Positions 1 to 7,889 of a DNA stretch of 56,870 bases are shown here, piece after piece. The stretch spans positions 1 through 56,870 of the forward strand of contig DAISWL010000004.1 of assembly GCA_036826375.1 (NCBI GenBank), written 5' to 3'. The translations under genes were made by a program, and so were the position numbers. Origin of the DNA: DAISWL01 sp036826375 (lineage in GTDB: Bacteria; Patescibacteriota; Saccharimonadia; Saccharimonadales; HK-STAS-PATE-42). Positions within the stretch are counted from its first letter, which is position 1, and every line of letters starts with the position of its first letter. The notes under the pieces are model-generated. The model saw nothing but the letters and a program-made list of their open reading frames with translations. It was not told where the DNA came from and did not search any database.

Positions 1-821
1 CTAAAACCTTCACTATTAATGTTAACAACACCACACCCCCAACCCCTGACACCACTCCTCCAATCATCACTTCCACCGAACCCGCAGCTGGCTCTACCAC
101 CACCGTCACCGGCAGCCTCACCATCAAAGCTAATGGAGTCAGTGATGACAGGGCAATAGCATCAGTTAACTACACTATTGATGGAGGGACATCTAAACCA
201 ATGTCTGTATTCACTGGTTCTGGTACTAACCTTAACGCTGCTCTAGGTACTAACTATTCTGCAACTATAGATACCACTACCCTTAGCAATGGCGATCATA
301 CCATCACTATCTCAGCTAAAGACACCAGTAACAACGTCTCTACCTTAAAAACCTTCACTATTAAAGTTAGTAACAACTCTAGTAATAACAACAATAACAA
401 TGGTAACAACAATAACAACTCCAACTCCAACTCCAACTCCAACTCCAACCCTAGCAATGTACCAGTAGTATTCCCACCACAAACTGGAGTTAATATTCTG
501 GGAGCAACTTTGCAACAAACAGATTACTATATCAATGATGAATTCATTGGCTCTAAGTTAGGCCAAGAAAACCTTAACATTAGTGATGTTATATTCAACA
601 CCCGTAAACTCCAACCAGGAGACTACGATCTTAAAACAGTTGGTAGATACACCGACGGTACTGTTAATGTAACCAGTAAGATAGTTAGAATATTCTCCAG
701 ATCTCTCCTTGGCAAATACCAAACACCAGCTCTAACTACTCTAGGTATACTAACTCTAGCCTCAGTCGGAGTATACGTAACCCACTATAACCGACAGAAA
801 GCTAAGAAGGCCAGTAGGTAG
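1..821 (+). CDS. C-terminal part of an Ig-like repeat surface protein (5' end outside window)
   Basis: The frame is open from base 3 to the TAG at 819-821, so the start lies upstream of the window. Visible parts are a bacterial Ig-like domain (about residues 20-115 of the fragment, ending SAKDTSNNVS then KTFTI). The same KTFTI boundary appears at the very start, so at least two tandem domains existed. A low-complexity N/S linker follows (the hexamer AACTCC repeats near 417-447), then a second small domain, a transmembrane helix near the C-terminus and a K/R-rich tail. A PQTG sequence sits before the last domain, too far from the helix to be a normal sorting signal. It is probably a membrane-anchored adhesin or surface protein; the function is not identifiable. 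Confidence 0.75.
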   Translation, partial: KTFTINVNNTTPPTPDTTPPIITSTEPAAGSTTTVTGSLTIKANGVSDDRAIASVNYTIDGGTSKPMSVFTGSGTNLNAALGTNYSATIDTTTLSNGDHTITISAKDTSNNVSTLKTFTIKVSNNSSNNNNNNGNNNNNSNSNSNSNSNPSNVPVVFPPQTGVNILGATLQQTDYYINDEFIGSKLGQENLNISDVIFNTRKLQPGDYDLKTVGRYTDGTVNVTSKIVRIFSRSLLGKYQTPALTTLGILTLASVGVYVTHYNRQKAKKASR

Positions 822-1010
822 GGGAGAGTTGCTATAAAGTAGGCAACGGTAGACCACGATAGGTAATAGTCAGTATATCCGTGAAAGATATGAGGATATA
901 AATATCTTAAGCTGGGGGTTATGCCAAGCACAGGACGGGGCAATAACATAACTGAAATAAACTAACCGAAACTACTAAATACTTATGTTTAAAATACAAA
1001 AGTTTTAGGT

Positions 1011-1016
1011 TATACT
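1011..1016 (+). promoter_or_regulatory. Possible -10 box for the S8 protease
   Basis: TATACT lies 41 bases before the protease ATG, with a GAGGGG stretch between them that may act as a weak ribosome binding site. The -35 region is poor. The preceding spacer (822-1010) also has short inverted repeats (TATATCC/GGATATA near 873-900) but nothing I can name. Confidence 0.35.
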
Positions 1017-1057
1017 GTAGGTATAAATAAATAAGATGAGGGGTATTAAACTTTATT

Positions 1058-3465
1058 ATGTTTAAGTTATTCAAGATATTTACAATCAGTGGGATTATTA
1101 TTCTGTTTAGTTTTAGTGTCACAAGGGCTCAAGGTACAAATGACGGCTCTTCATTAAAATATATAAACACGGAATCATCCGAGTCTCAATCCTCTTATGC
1201 TCTAGACGCTGACGGCCGAAAACCGTACATTCTTTACTTGCAAAAGATAGAGAGTAACGCGGATAATCCTGAAATATTCGCTAAAATTAAAGATAACAAC
1301 ATTAAATTGATTGATTATGTTGTAGGCCAATTAGAGCTTCAACCCGATAATATAGAGATTAAATCCAGAATGGAATCAGTGGGTGTTGTGTCTATACTCG
1401 CTAACGACGAAGGGCTTAAATTTATAAAAACTGTTAAAGGTATAAGATCAATATCTGAAGATAGAATAAATTCGTCTCTACTACATAATAGTATACCAAG
1501 GATAGGTGGCTCTATTACCTCTGGGTTCCCGTCTACGCCTACTTCGTCGGGCCATCAATATACTGGTGATGGCAGAGCTGTGGCTATTATTGATAGCAAC
1601 TTTTCAAGCACTAACCCAATGTTAACCGGTAAGATTATTAAATCATATTGCTATGCTGAGTCTGGAAAGGGCGAATTCAATAATGCCTCGCTACGAGTTC
1701 TTGCGGTGAACCCTATCAGAGCACTTCACTTGGTGAAGGTTGTTTATCTACCGTCGAAGGTTGCGGACACGGCATTCTAGTTTCCTCGGTTGCGGCGGGC
1801 AGTGAAGTTGATGCTACAATAATTGGGGATAATAACTTAAGCCCTACTCTGTATCCAAACCCACCACATCAGGACACTTATAAAATTAGTGGAGTTGCTA
1901 AGGGTGCTAAAATTTATTCATTAGCCTCATCAAGCATCCTGCATGAAAAGAGTGGCCAGACAGATTTGTGCGGCGATCCGGATATCACAGAAGAATGCGT
2001 GCGATTTCTGGATAGTAATGTTTTGAATAATATGAATAAGCTTATTGAAGATTTAAATTCTGGCACTATCAATAAGGTTGATGCTGTTAATCTTAGTATC
2101 GGGGGCTCAACCGATTATCATTCAGACCGCGCTAGCTGTGATAACTCTGCAAGTAATGAAGCTTTTGATGATATAGCGTATCCTATATTGAAATCAAAAG
2201 GAGTAGCAGTTGTAAGAGCAGCCGGCAACGATGGGGACATATCAGTGCCAATAAATGCCTCAAATGCCAATAAGATAGATGGAAGTAGTTGCGGAGCCGG
2301 TGTAGTTATTGTGGGCGCAAGCTATACCAATCAAGATAAAATGGCTAGTTATAGTAATGCCTCAGAACAGATTTTAGATTTAGTAGCCCCCGGCGGCGAT
2401 ACAGTACCCCCATCTATTAACGATGCATGGAATAATCTATTAGTAGCGGCCCATCAGCCCGGCACCTCGACAATTTTAGCCACGAGACATGACAGTGACT
2501 ACTCTCATTATTTTGGGGGGACATCATCTGCTGCTCCACATGTATCAGGAGCCTTTGCGGTTATAAGAGAGCAGCATCCTAACATTACCGTAGATAGAGC
2601 TCTAAAGTTATTTAAAGATACAGCCGACCCCATAACTGACGATAGAGCTGGTTATCAGGGCAATGTTTACAAAAGATTAAATTTAGGTGAAGCCGTCAAA
2701 CAATCTGATGTTTATCCTACACTAACCACCCTAAGCTTAGATAAAGATGATGTTACAGCGGGCGATACCATAACGCTAACTATTAATGCCGTCAATTCTA
2801 GCGAATGCGATATAAATAATACCGTAGGTAAGGTTCAAGTGCTCAACGGGCAGGCAACTAAAAGCTTCCCAGCTACCAATAGTGAATACTCAGTCACCTG
2901 TAAATCTGAATACGGGGATGTATCAGCCGCCAAGAGCGTGACTCTTACCCTTGCGCAAGCTCCGCTAGTTGTGGCTCCACCTCAGAACTTGTCGGTAAAT
3001 GATATCACAACTAGCAGTGCTACAATAAGTTTTACCAATTCAACAACCCCAACGGTTAGTAGCTATGAGGCTTGGATTGCCAGTCAAAAGGTTGCAACTA
3101 GCTCTACTGGCACCTCGAAGCTAAACTTATCTAATTTGCAGTCTGGCAAAGAATATACCGTAGATATCTATGCCGTTGATGCTGGCGGTGCTAAATCTAG
3201 TGCTGCTCAGATAAAATTTTCCACACTAGTTCCCGATGTTAATCCATCTAGTGATACCAATGTTAATCCTCAAGTATCCGAACAGGTTGACCAAATAATA
3301 AATAAAAATAACAACACAGAATCAGATAACGCAAAAGTAAAAGTTCCTAGCACGGGCGCCAAGTTACTTGTTGTCTTAGTCGCTGCCTTAATAATCGGTG
3401 GCGTTATGTTCGCGGTAGCAGCCACCGTTAATATGGTTAAGAATAGTAAAAATAGACAGAGGTAG
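1058..3465 (+). pseudogene. Subtilisin-like (S8) surface protease broken by a one-base frameshift
   Basis: The first frame (1058-1780) has a signal peptide, an I9-like propeptide and the catalytic Asp region (AIIDSN, D179). The second frame carries the His motif (GHGILVSSVAAG, His codon 1768-1770), the oxyanion Asn (AAGND, codon 2227) and the Ser motif (GTSSAAP, Ser codon 2524). An FN3 domain, a VPSTG sorting-like motif, a membrane helix and a basic tail follow. The downstream frame opens just after a stop at 1681-1683 and overlaps the first until 1780. The shift therefore lies between 1684 and about 1765 and fits loss of one base. Every catalytic residue is present, so the lesion is either recent or a sequencing error. 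No classical slippery heptamer is visible there. Confidence 0.85.
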
Positions 3466-3486
3466 CCACAAAAGTATAAAAAAGTA

Positions 3487-3534
3487 TTGACATTAAGCTT
3501 AAGCTTATCTTACAATTCAGGTATCGTAAGATAA
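3487..3534 (+). promoter_or_regulatory. Near-consensus promoter overlapped by a 9-bp inverted repeat
   Basis: TTGACA (3487-3492) and TACAAT (3511-3516) are separated by 18 bases. TTATCTTAC (3505-3513) and GTAAGATAA (3526-3534) form a perfect 9-bp inverted repeat with a 12-base centre covering the -10 box and the probable start site. That is the position of a repressor operator. It drives the VPKTG surface protein, whose ATG is preceded by GAGGGAAAG. The operator role is inference. Confidence 0.6.
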
Positions 3535-3570
3535 CAAAGTACAAAAAATTAAAATAAAAGAGGGAAAGAA

Positions 3571-4584
3571 ATGAAAATAACAAAAATAAAATTGGGAATA
3601 TCATCGTTCTTCGCTGGCTTGTTCATATTGACTGGCGGAACAGCACTAGCTGCTCCGGTAGCAGCTGTAGTAACTCCAGCAACGGTAACTAGTGGAAGTA
3701 ATGTAAGCGTTCTCATGCACTGTACGGTTGAGGGCAACACTATTAGCGCTGTTAATTTAGTTTCGGGTGGCAATAGTAATCCTATAAGCTCGTTTACTCC
3801 GCATGTATGTACCGCAAGTGACGTAACCTCAGGGTTCACCGAGTTAGTAACTGTAACAAATACAGGCTCAACAGCTATAACCGGCACCATAACCTATACC
3901 GAAACCGGTAGCACTGCTGGTGGTTCTCCTGGTACTTCTCCAGCTTCAAATAGTTTTACTGTTAACCCACCAGCAAGTGTTTCAACTACAATAGAAGCAA
4001 CTGGCTCAACGGTAGCGTTAGATGGCTCAAACCCTATCACCAACAATATGTGGTTAAAACATACCTATACTATCAAGAATGTTGGGTCTGCTAACCTAGT
4101 TATTGACTCTGCTAATGATGAAAGCGTCCGCTTCTGGAGTGGCCACTGGTTTGATAATGGTGATGGACCCTCTATTATCTCTAATGGCGGTCTACCCTGT
4201 ACTAGAGCTAACTTTGGCTATGATTGTACAGATTTTACTCTTACCCCTGGTCAATCGGTTACATTTTCGTTTAAAGATTATTTTCAGGAGTGTGACAGCA
4301 CTAAGACTGTAGGATCTACATATAGTAGTCAGGAAGAATCCCCCTTAAAAGTGACTATAATTTCAGGACGCTATGATTTTACTACCAATGGCGCCCACGC
4401 ATTCTCTTATAAGTTTATTGGCTGCGACTATAACACTAACCCAGGGGCTTCTAGCTCTAATGGCTCTACTACTAAAGTTCCTAAAACTGGTTTTTCTGGT
4501 CTGACCAACTCTCTAGCAGTTATTGCGTCCGGTTTGGTTTTGGCTGGAGGCTCAGTTATAGTACTGAATAAGTTTAGAGGCTAG
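3571..4584 (+). CDS. Secreted surface protein with VPKTG anchor
   Basis: This 337-residue protein starts with a signal peptide (basic start, hydrophobic core, cleavage near ALAAPVAA). Two beta-rich domains follow: a T/S/G-rich one to about residue 130, and one with conserved Cys and Trp residues (about 135-290). The C-terminus is VPKTG, a hydrophobic helix and KFRG, matching the architecture of sortase substrates. The ATG follows the purine-rich GAGGGAAAGAA. The ligand or enzymatic role is unknown. It has its own promoter and terminator, so it is probably monocistronic. Confidence 0.8.
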   Translation: MKITKIKLGISSFFAGLFILTGGTALAAPVAAVVTPATVTSGSNVSVLMHCTVEGNTISAVNLVSGGNSNPISSFTPHVCTASDVTSGFTELVTVTNTGSTAITGTITYTETGSTAGGSPGTSPASNSFTVNPPASVSTTIEATGSTVALDGSNPITNNMWLKHTYTIKNVGSANLVIDSANDESVRFWSGHWFDNGDGPSIISNGGLPCTRANFGYDCTDFTLTPGQSVTFSFKDYFQECDSTKTVGSTYSSQEESPLKVTIISGRYDFTTNGAHAFSYKFIGCDYNTNPGASSSNGSTTKVPKTGFSGLTNSLAVIASGLVLAGGSVIVLNKFRG

Positions 4585-4610
4585 TATATAAACTACAGTA
4601 AGCATTTATT

Positions 4611-4643
4611 AAGTAGCTTCAATATTATTTGAAGCTACTTTTT
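4611..4643 (+). terminator. Intrinsic terminator after the VPKTG protein
   Basis: A perfect 12-bp stem AAGTAGCTTCAA (4611-4622) with TTGAAGCTACTT (4629-4640), a 6-base loop and a run of five T (4639-4643). Confidence 0.9.
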
Positions 4644-4648
4644 AATGT

Positions 4649-4654
4649 TATACT
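4649..4654 (+). promoter_or_regulatory. -10 box for exonuclease I
   Basis: TATACT with 12 bases before the ATG and no Shine-Dalgarno sequence in between. The transcript should be leaderless or nearly so. Confidence 0.55.
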
Positions 4655-4666
4655 AAAAATATAAAT

Positions 4667-6082
4667 ATGAACTTCTTTTTTTACGATCTCGAAACTAGTG
4701 GACGTGATCCACGCAACCATCAAATTATGCAGTTTGCGGGAATCCGCACCGATCAAAACCTAGAACAAATTGGCGAGCCAATCAACTGGGTAATTAAGCT
4801 TAATACCGATATTCTGCCCGAACCAGAAGCAGTTCTTTTAACCGGGATAACTCCTCAATTTACTTTAGAAAACGGAATCACCGAGGCCGAATTTATCACT
4901 AAACTTAACGATCAGGTTTTTCTGCCTGATACCATTTTCACAGGTTATAACACCGTAAGTTTTGATGATGAATTCATGCGTTTTGCCCTGTTTAAAAACT
5001 TCGCCGATCCTTACCGCTGGCAGTGGGCAGAAAATTGCTCTCGGCTAGATATAATTCATCTTGCTAGAATGACTAGGGCATTGAGGCCCGAAGGAATTAA
5101 ATGGCCATTTAGTGCCGATGGTAAGCCAAGCAACAGGTTAGAGGAAATCACTAAACTTAACGGCATTTCGCATCAAGATGCTCACGATGCCTTAAGCGAT
5201 GTTCGTGCTACAATCGCCCTAGCTAAGCTTATTAAGCAAAATGCTCCAAAGCTATTTGCTTACCACCAAGAGATGCGCTCTAAAGATGCCGCCGCAAAAC
5301 TGCTGAACCTCAATTCTCCCGAGATATTAGTGCACACTAGCCCTAAGTTTCCGCAAGAAAATTTGCAAACATCACTAATTTATCCAATTGCCGTTAGCCC
5401 CGATTCCGCCACTGATGTTCTTACCTTCGATCTTAAATTTAACCCGGAAGATTATTCAAAAATGAATCAAGATGAACTGCGCGCCACTCTGTACACTAAA
5501 AAGCGAATTGTGGGGGATACTCGGCCTCCGGTGAAATCGGTTAAACTTAATAAAGCTCCAGCGCTGGCGCCACTCAGCGTTCTTAAAACTGAAGATTACG
5601 CTCGCCTAAAATTAAGTTTAGATGAAGCCAGGCAAAACCTTGAAAAACTGCTGGCAAACCCTCAGTTTATTAAAAAAATAAGCGATGCCTACTTCAAAAA
5701 AGGTGATTTCCCCAAGCCGGCATTTGCAGAATCCGATTTATACGGTGGTTTTATTGGCAATAAAGATGCCTCCACCAGTGCCATAATTCGCTCATTAAGC
5801 GCTCAAGAAATTGCAGATTTCAAACCTAAGTTTACAGATAAGCGCCTAACCGAGATATTCCCTCGTTACAAAGCTCGAAACTTTCCTGATGCTTTAAGCT
5901 CCGATGAAGTTGCAGATTGGGAGCAATATAAAGAACAAAAGTTCAACAAGCCACCAAAAGGAGCCTTAAGCTTAAGCGAATACCAACAGATTTTATTCGA
6001 AAAATCCAATTCAGGTTCACTCAGCGATAAGCAACTAAGCTTAATTAATGATTTAGCGTTTTGGGCTGAGAAGATTAGATAG
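4667..6082 (+). CDS. sbcB: Exodeoxyribonuclease I (3'-5' ssDNA exonuclease)
   Basis: This 471-residue protein has the ExoI layout. A DEDDh exonuclease domain opens with YDLETSGRDP (D7, E9 as metal ligands), continues with the ExoI-typical GEP and LLTGITPQ segments, and has HQDAHDALSDVRAT as the Exo III motif. The SH3-like and helical ExoI C-terminal regions follow. ExoI degrades single-stranded DNA 3' to 5' in recombination and mismatch repair. Length matches the family (about 475). The start is the first ATG after the -10 box, with no ribosome binding site. It stands alone between a terminator and a repeat array. Confidence 0.92.
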   Translation: MNFFFYDLETSGRDPRNHQIMQFAGIRTDQNLEQIGEPINWVIKLNTDILPEPEAVLLTGITPQFTLENGITEAEFITKLNDQVFLPDTIFTGYNTVSFDDEFMRFALFKNFADPYRWQWAENCSRLDIIHLARMTRALRPEGIKWPFSADGKPSNRLEEITKLNGISHQDAHDALSDVRATIALAKLIKQNAPKLFAYHQEMRSKDAAAKLLNLNSPEILVHTSPKFPQENLQTSLIYPIAVSPDSATDVLTFDLKFNPEDYSKMNQDELRATLYTKKRIVGDTRPPVKSVKLNKAPALAPLSVLKTEDYARLKLSLDEARQNLEKLLANPQFIKKISDAYFKKGDFPKPAFAESDLYGGFIGNKDASTSAIIRSLSAQEIADFKPKFTDKRLTEIFPRYKARNFPDALSSDEVADWEQYKEQKFNKPPKGALSLSEYQQILFEKSNSGSLSDKQLSLINDLAFWAEKIR

Positions 6083-6104
6083 GGACGGTACAGTTTATCT
6101 TGGG

Positions 6105-6372
6105 GGATCCTGAATCAAGTTCAGGATGACGACAGTGTGTTTCTCTTGGGGGATCCTGAATCAAGTTCAGGATGACACTCGCCAACATGGATCCTGAATC
6201 AAGTTCAGGATGACGGGCAGGGTTCATTGTTCGGTCATCCTGAACTTGATTCAGGATCCCCTGATAAAACAGGTGAGCGTCGGTTTGTTTCAGGATCCCC
6301 TGATAAAACAGGTGAGCGCTCGTTTCAGGATGACACTCACCACCAGGTCATCCTGAACTTGATTCAGGATCT
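6105..6372. repeat. Array of palindromic repeats (REPIN-like), cluster 1
   Basis: The unit is about 26 bp, bounded by GGATCC and ATGAC, with arms TCCTGAA and TTCAGGA around TCAAG. Forward copies are 6105-6130, 6151-6176 and 6189-6214. Inverted copies are 6234-6259 and 6347-6372. Copies 6189-6214 and 6234-6259 make an inverted doublet with a 19-base spacer that recurs unchanged in clusters 2 and 4. Degenerate partial units (a CAGGATCCCCTGATAAAACAG-type segment) lie at about 6254-6330. Short ORFs reading HPELDSGSP or VILNLIQDP are translations of the repeat, not genes. This array fills the whole 6083-6416 gap. Confidence 0.9.
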
Positions 6373-6416
6373 CCCAACAGAGCAGGGTAGCGGCCGGTTC
6401 AGGATGACGTCCATCA

Positions 6417-7499
6417 TCAGGATGAAGGGTATTTAGCTAATGTTTCTTTGGCCATTTTATCCCAGCTGTATTTTTTGAGCTGGGATTTACCATTTTTAGT
6501 TAAGCTTAATTTTAGTTTTTCGCTTTTTAGGACATCGTTGATTTTGGTGGCTATATCGTTAATATCTGTGGGTTCAAAGTAGTGGGCGCCATTGCCGAGA
6601 ACCTCTGGCAGGCAGGTGGCGTTACTACTAACTACTGGAGCGCCGAACGCAAAAGCCTCTAGCCCCGGCAAGCCAAAGCCTTCACTTAAGCTTGGGAAAA
6701 CGTAGGCTTTACAGTTTTTAAACATCCAAACTTTCTGGCCCTGGGTGACCCATCCGGTTAGTATTAAATCTTTAATCCCTCGGCTGTTGGCGTAATCAAG
6801 ATTTTTTTGCATTAAGGCATCTTTTTTGCCAGCTAAAACTAACTTAAGTTTAGGGTGGCTCTTCTTCAAAATGCTGAAGGCATCTATTAGCCTTCTTAAA
6901 TTTTTATGGGGCAGAGGCCGGCCGATAAACATTATAAAATCTTGACCATCTAAAGCTTTATAAACTTCGGGTTTTTCATCTTGAGCATCAGCTCCCTCGT
7001 AAGTTACGCTCGTCTTATTTTTTGCCAGCTTATTAAACTTAATTAAATCATCTTTAACAAATTTAGTGGGGGTGAATATGGCTTTATTGGTTAAAACTAC
7101 CCAGTGCAACATAAACCAATAAATCAGTTGCTTAAGCTTAAATACAAAATAGTTTTTACTGGGGTTTACGAATCTGAGTGTTGTCAGATCATGAACTGTT
7201 GTAACCTTCTTCTTGAAATATAAAAATGGTTGATGAGTCATCCCAAAATGCACCAAATCAGCCTTCAATTTATATAACATTATGGGCAATTTAATTTGTT
7301 CGGCGAAGGTAAACTCCTTAACATCGCACTTAAGTTTAGTAAAATTAGGATTTTTAATTTCGCATTTTTTAAAATCTTCAGATTTCAACAAAATAATATA
7401 CTTGTTTTTGAAATCTATTTTCTGCAAACTCTCAATTAAATTGCGGTGGTAAGTGCCGGTAGAGGCGCCGTATTCGCGAGCATCTATAATAATTTTCAT
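6417..7499 (-). CDS. GT4-family glycosyltransferase
   Basis: This 360-residue GT-B protein has the N-terminal half MKIIIDAREYGASTG and the GT4 donor-site half with FIGRPLPHKN, LVLAGKKD, VFPSLSEGFGLPGLEAFAFGAPV and the E-x7-E motif. It transfers a nucleotide-activated sugar, probably onto a lipid-linked wall glycan. A TATAAT box sits 8 bases before the ATG on the minus strand, with the palindrome TTAAGCTTAA filling the gap and no ribosome binding site. The sugar donor cannot be read from sequence. Confidence 0.88.
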   Translation of the reverse strand: MKIIIDAREYGASTGTYHRNLIESLQKIDFKNKYIILLKSEDFKKCEIKNPNFTKLKCDVKEFTFAEQIKLPIMLYKLKADLVHFGMTHQPFLYFKKKVTTVHDLTTLRFVNPSKNYFVFKLKQLIYWFMLHWVVLTNKAIFTPTKFVKDDLIKFNKLAKNKTSVTYEGADAQDEKPEVYKALDGQDFIMFIGRPLPHKNLRRLIDAFSILKKSHPKLKLVLAGKKDALMQKNLDYANSRGIKDLILTGWVTQGQKVWMFKNCKAYVFPSLSEGFGLPGLEAFAFGAPVVSSNATCLPEVLGNGAHYFEPTDINDIATKINDVLKSEKLKLSLTKNGKSQLKKYSWDKMAKETLAKYPSS

Positions 7500-7507
7500 T
7501 AAGCTTA

Positions 7508-7513
7508 ATTATA
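7508..7513 (-). promoter_or_regulatory. -10 box of a leaderless glycosyltransferase gene
   Basis: TATAAT on the minus strand, 8 bases upstream of the ATG at 7499. The bases between are TAAGCTTA. The same arrangement precedes the gene starting at 35162. Confidence 0.6.
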
Positions 7514-7629
7514 GCAAGTACAGCTATAAAATATTAAGTTAAAATTTTGGGCAACTTTTGGAGTATTGAAATAGCGGGTTTTGATCAATTAAACTTTAAT
7601 TGTAAAAGTTATTATTTAATGCAGCGTTG

Positions 7630-7658
7630 TTGACATATAAAAATATATATGATAATAT
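7630..7658 (+). promoter_or_regulatory. Strong extended -10 promoter
   Basis: TTGACA (7630-7635), a 17-base spacer, then TAATAT (7653-7658) preceded by TGA, an extended -10. It points to a start near 7665, at the first hairpin of the structured leader, 225 bases before the next ATG. Confidence 0.7.
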
Positions 7659-7664
7659 TGTTAA

Positions 7665-7803
7665 TAACGGACTGGAGCTGGGGATAATCCGTTAAGCAAT
7701 GATATGACATTTGCAATTGGTCGCTTAGATGTCATGGAGCTAGTAGCGAAACCGAAACGGTGGAACGGCAACACTTAACCAAGTTAATAGAATTAAGTGT
7801 TGC
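7665..7803 (+). ncRNA. Candidate structured RNA or 5' leader (unknown class)
   Basis: The transcript from the promoter at 7630 would begin with stem TAACGGA (7665-7671)/TCCGTTA (7688-7694). It continues with ATGACAT (7704-7710)/ATGTCAT (7729-7735), a small ACCG-AAA-CGGT hairpin (7751-7761) and an 11-bp stem GCAACACTTAA (7768-7778)/TTAAGTGTTGC (7793-7803). The block is more G-rich than the flanking spacer. No U-tract follows the last stem, so it may be a leader of the LANTG protein gene rather than a free RNA. I could not match it to a riboswitch class I know. Confidence 0.5.
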
Positions 7804-7889
7804 ATAAATATTTAATAATATAAACTTTTAAATAACCAATCACTAGCTATTTATGTAGTTTAATGTTTGGCGTGAATAAGGAGAATATA

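Noticed and set aside
1684..1780. Programmed -1 frameshifting in the subtilisin-like protease
   Set aside because: No slippery heptamer or downstream pseudoknot was seen in the allowed interval; mutation or sequencing error is simpler.
6227..6436. Short ORFs reading HPELDSGSP and VILNLIQDP (also 10005-10190 and 10615-10839)
   Set aside because: They are translations of the palindromic repeats in different frames, with no start signal of their own.
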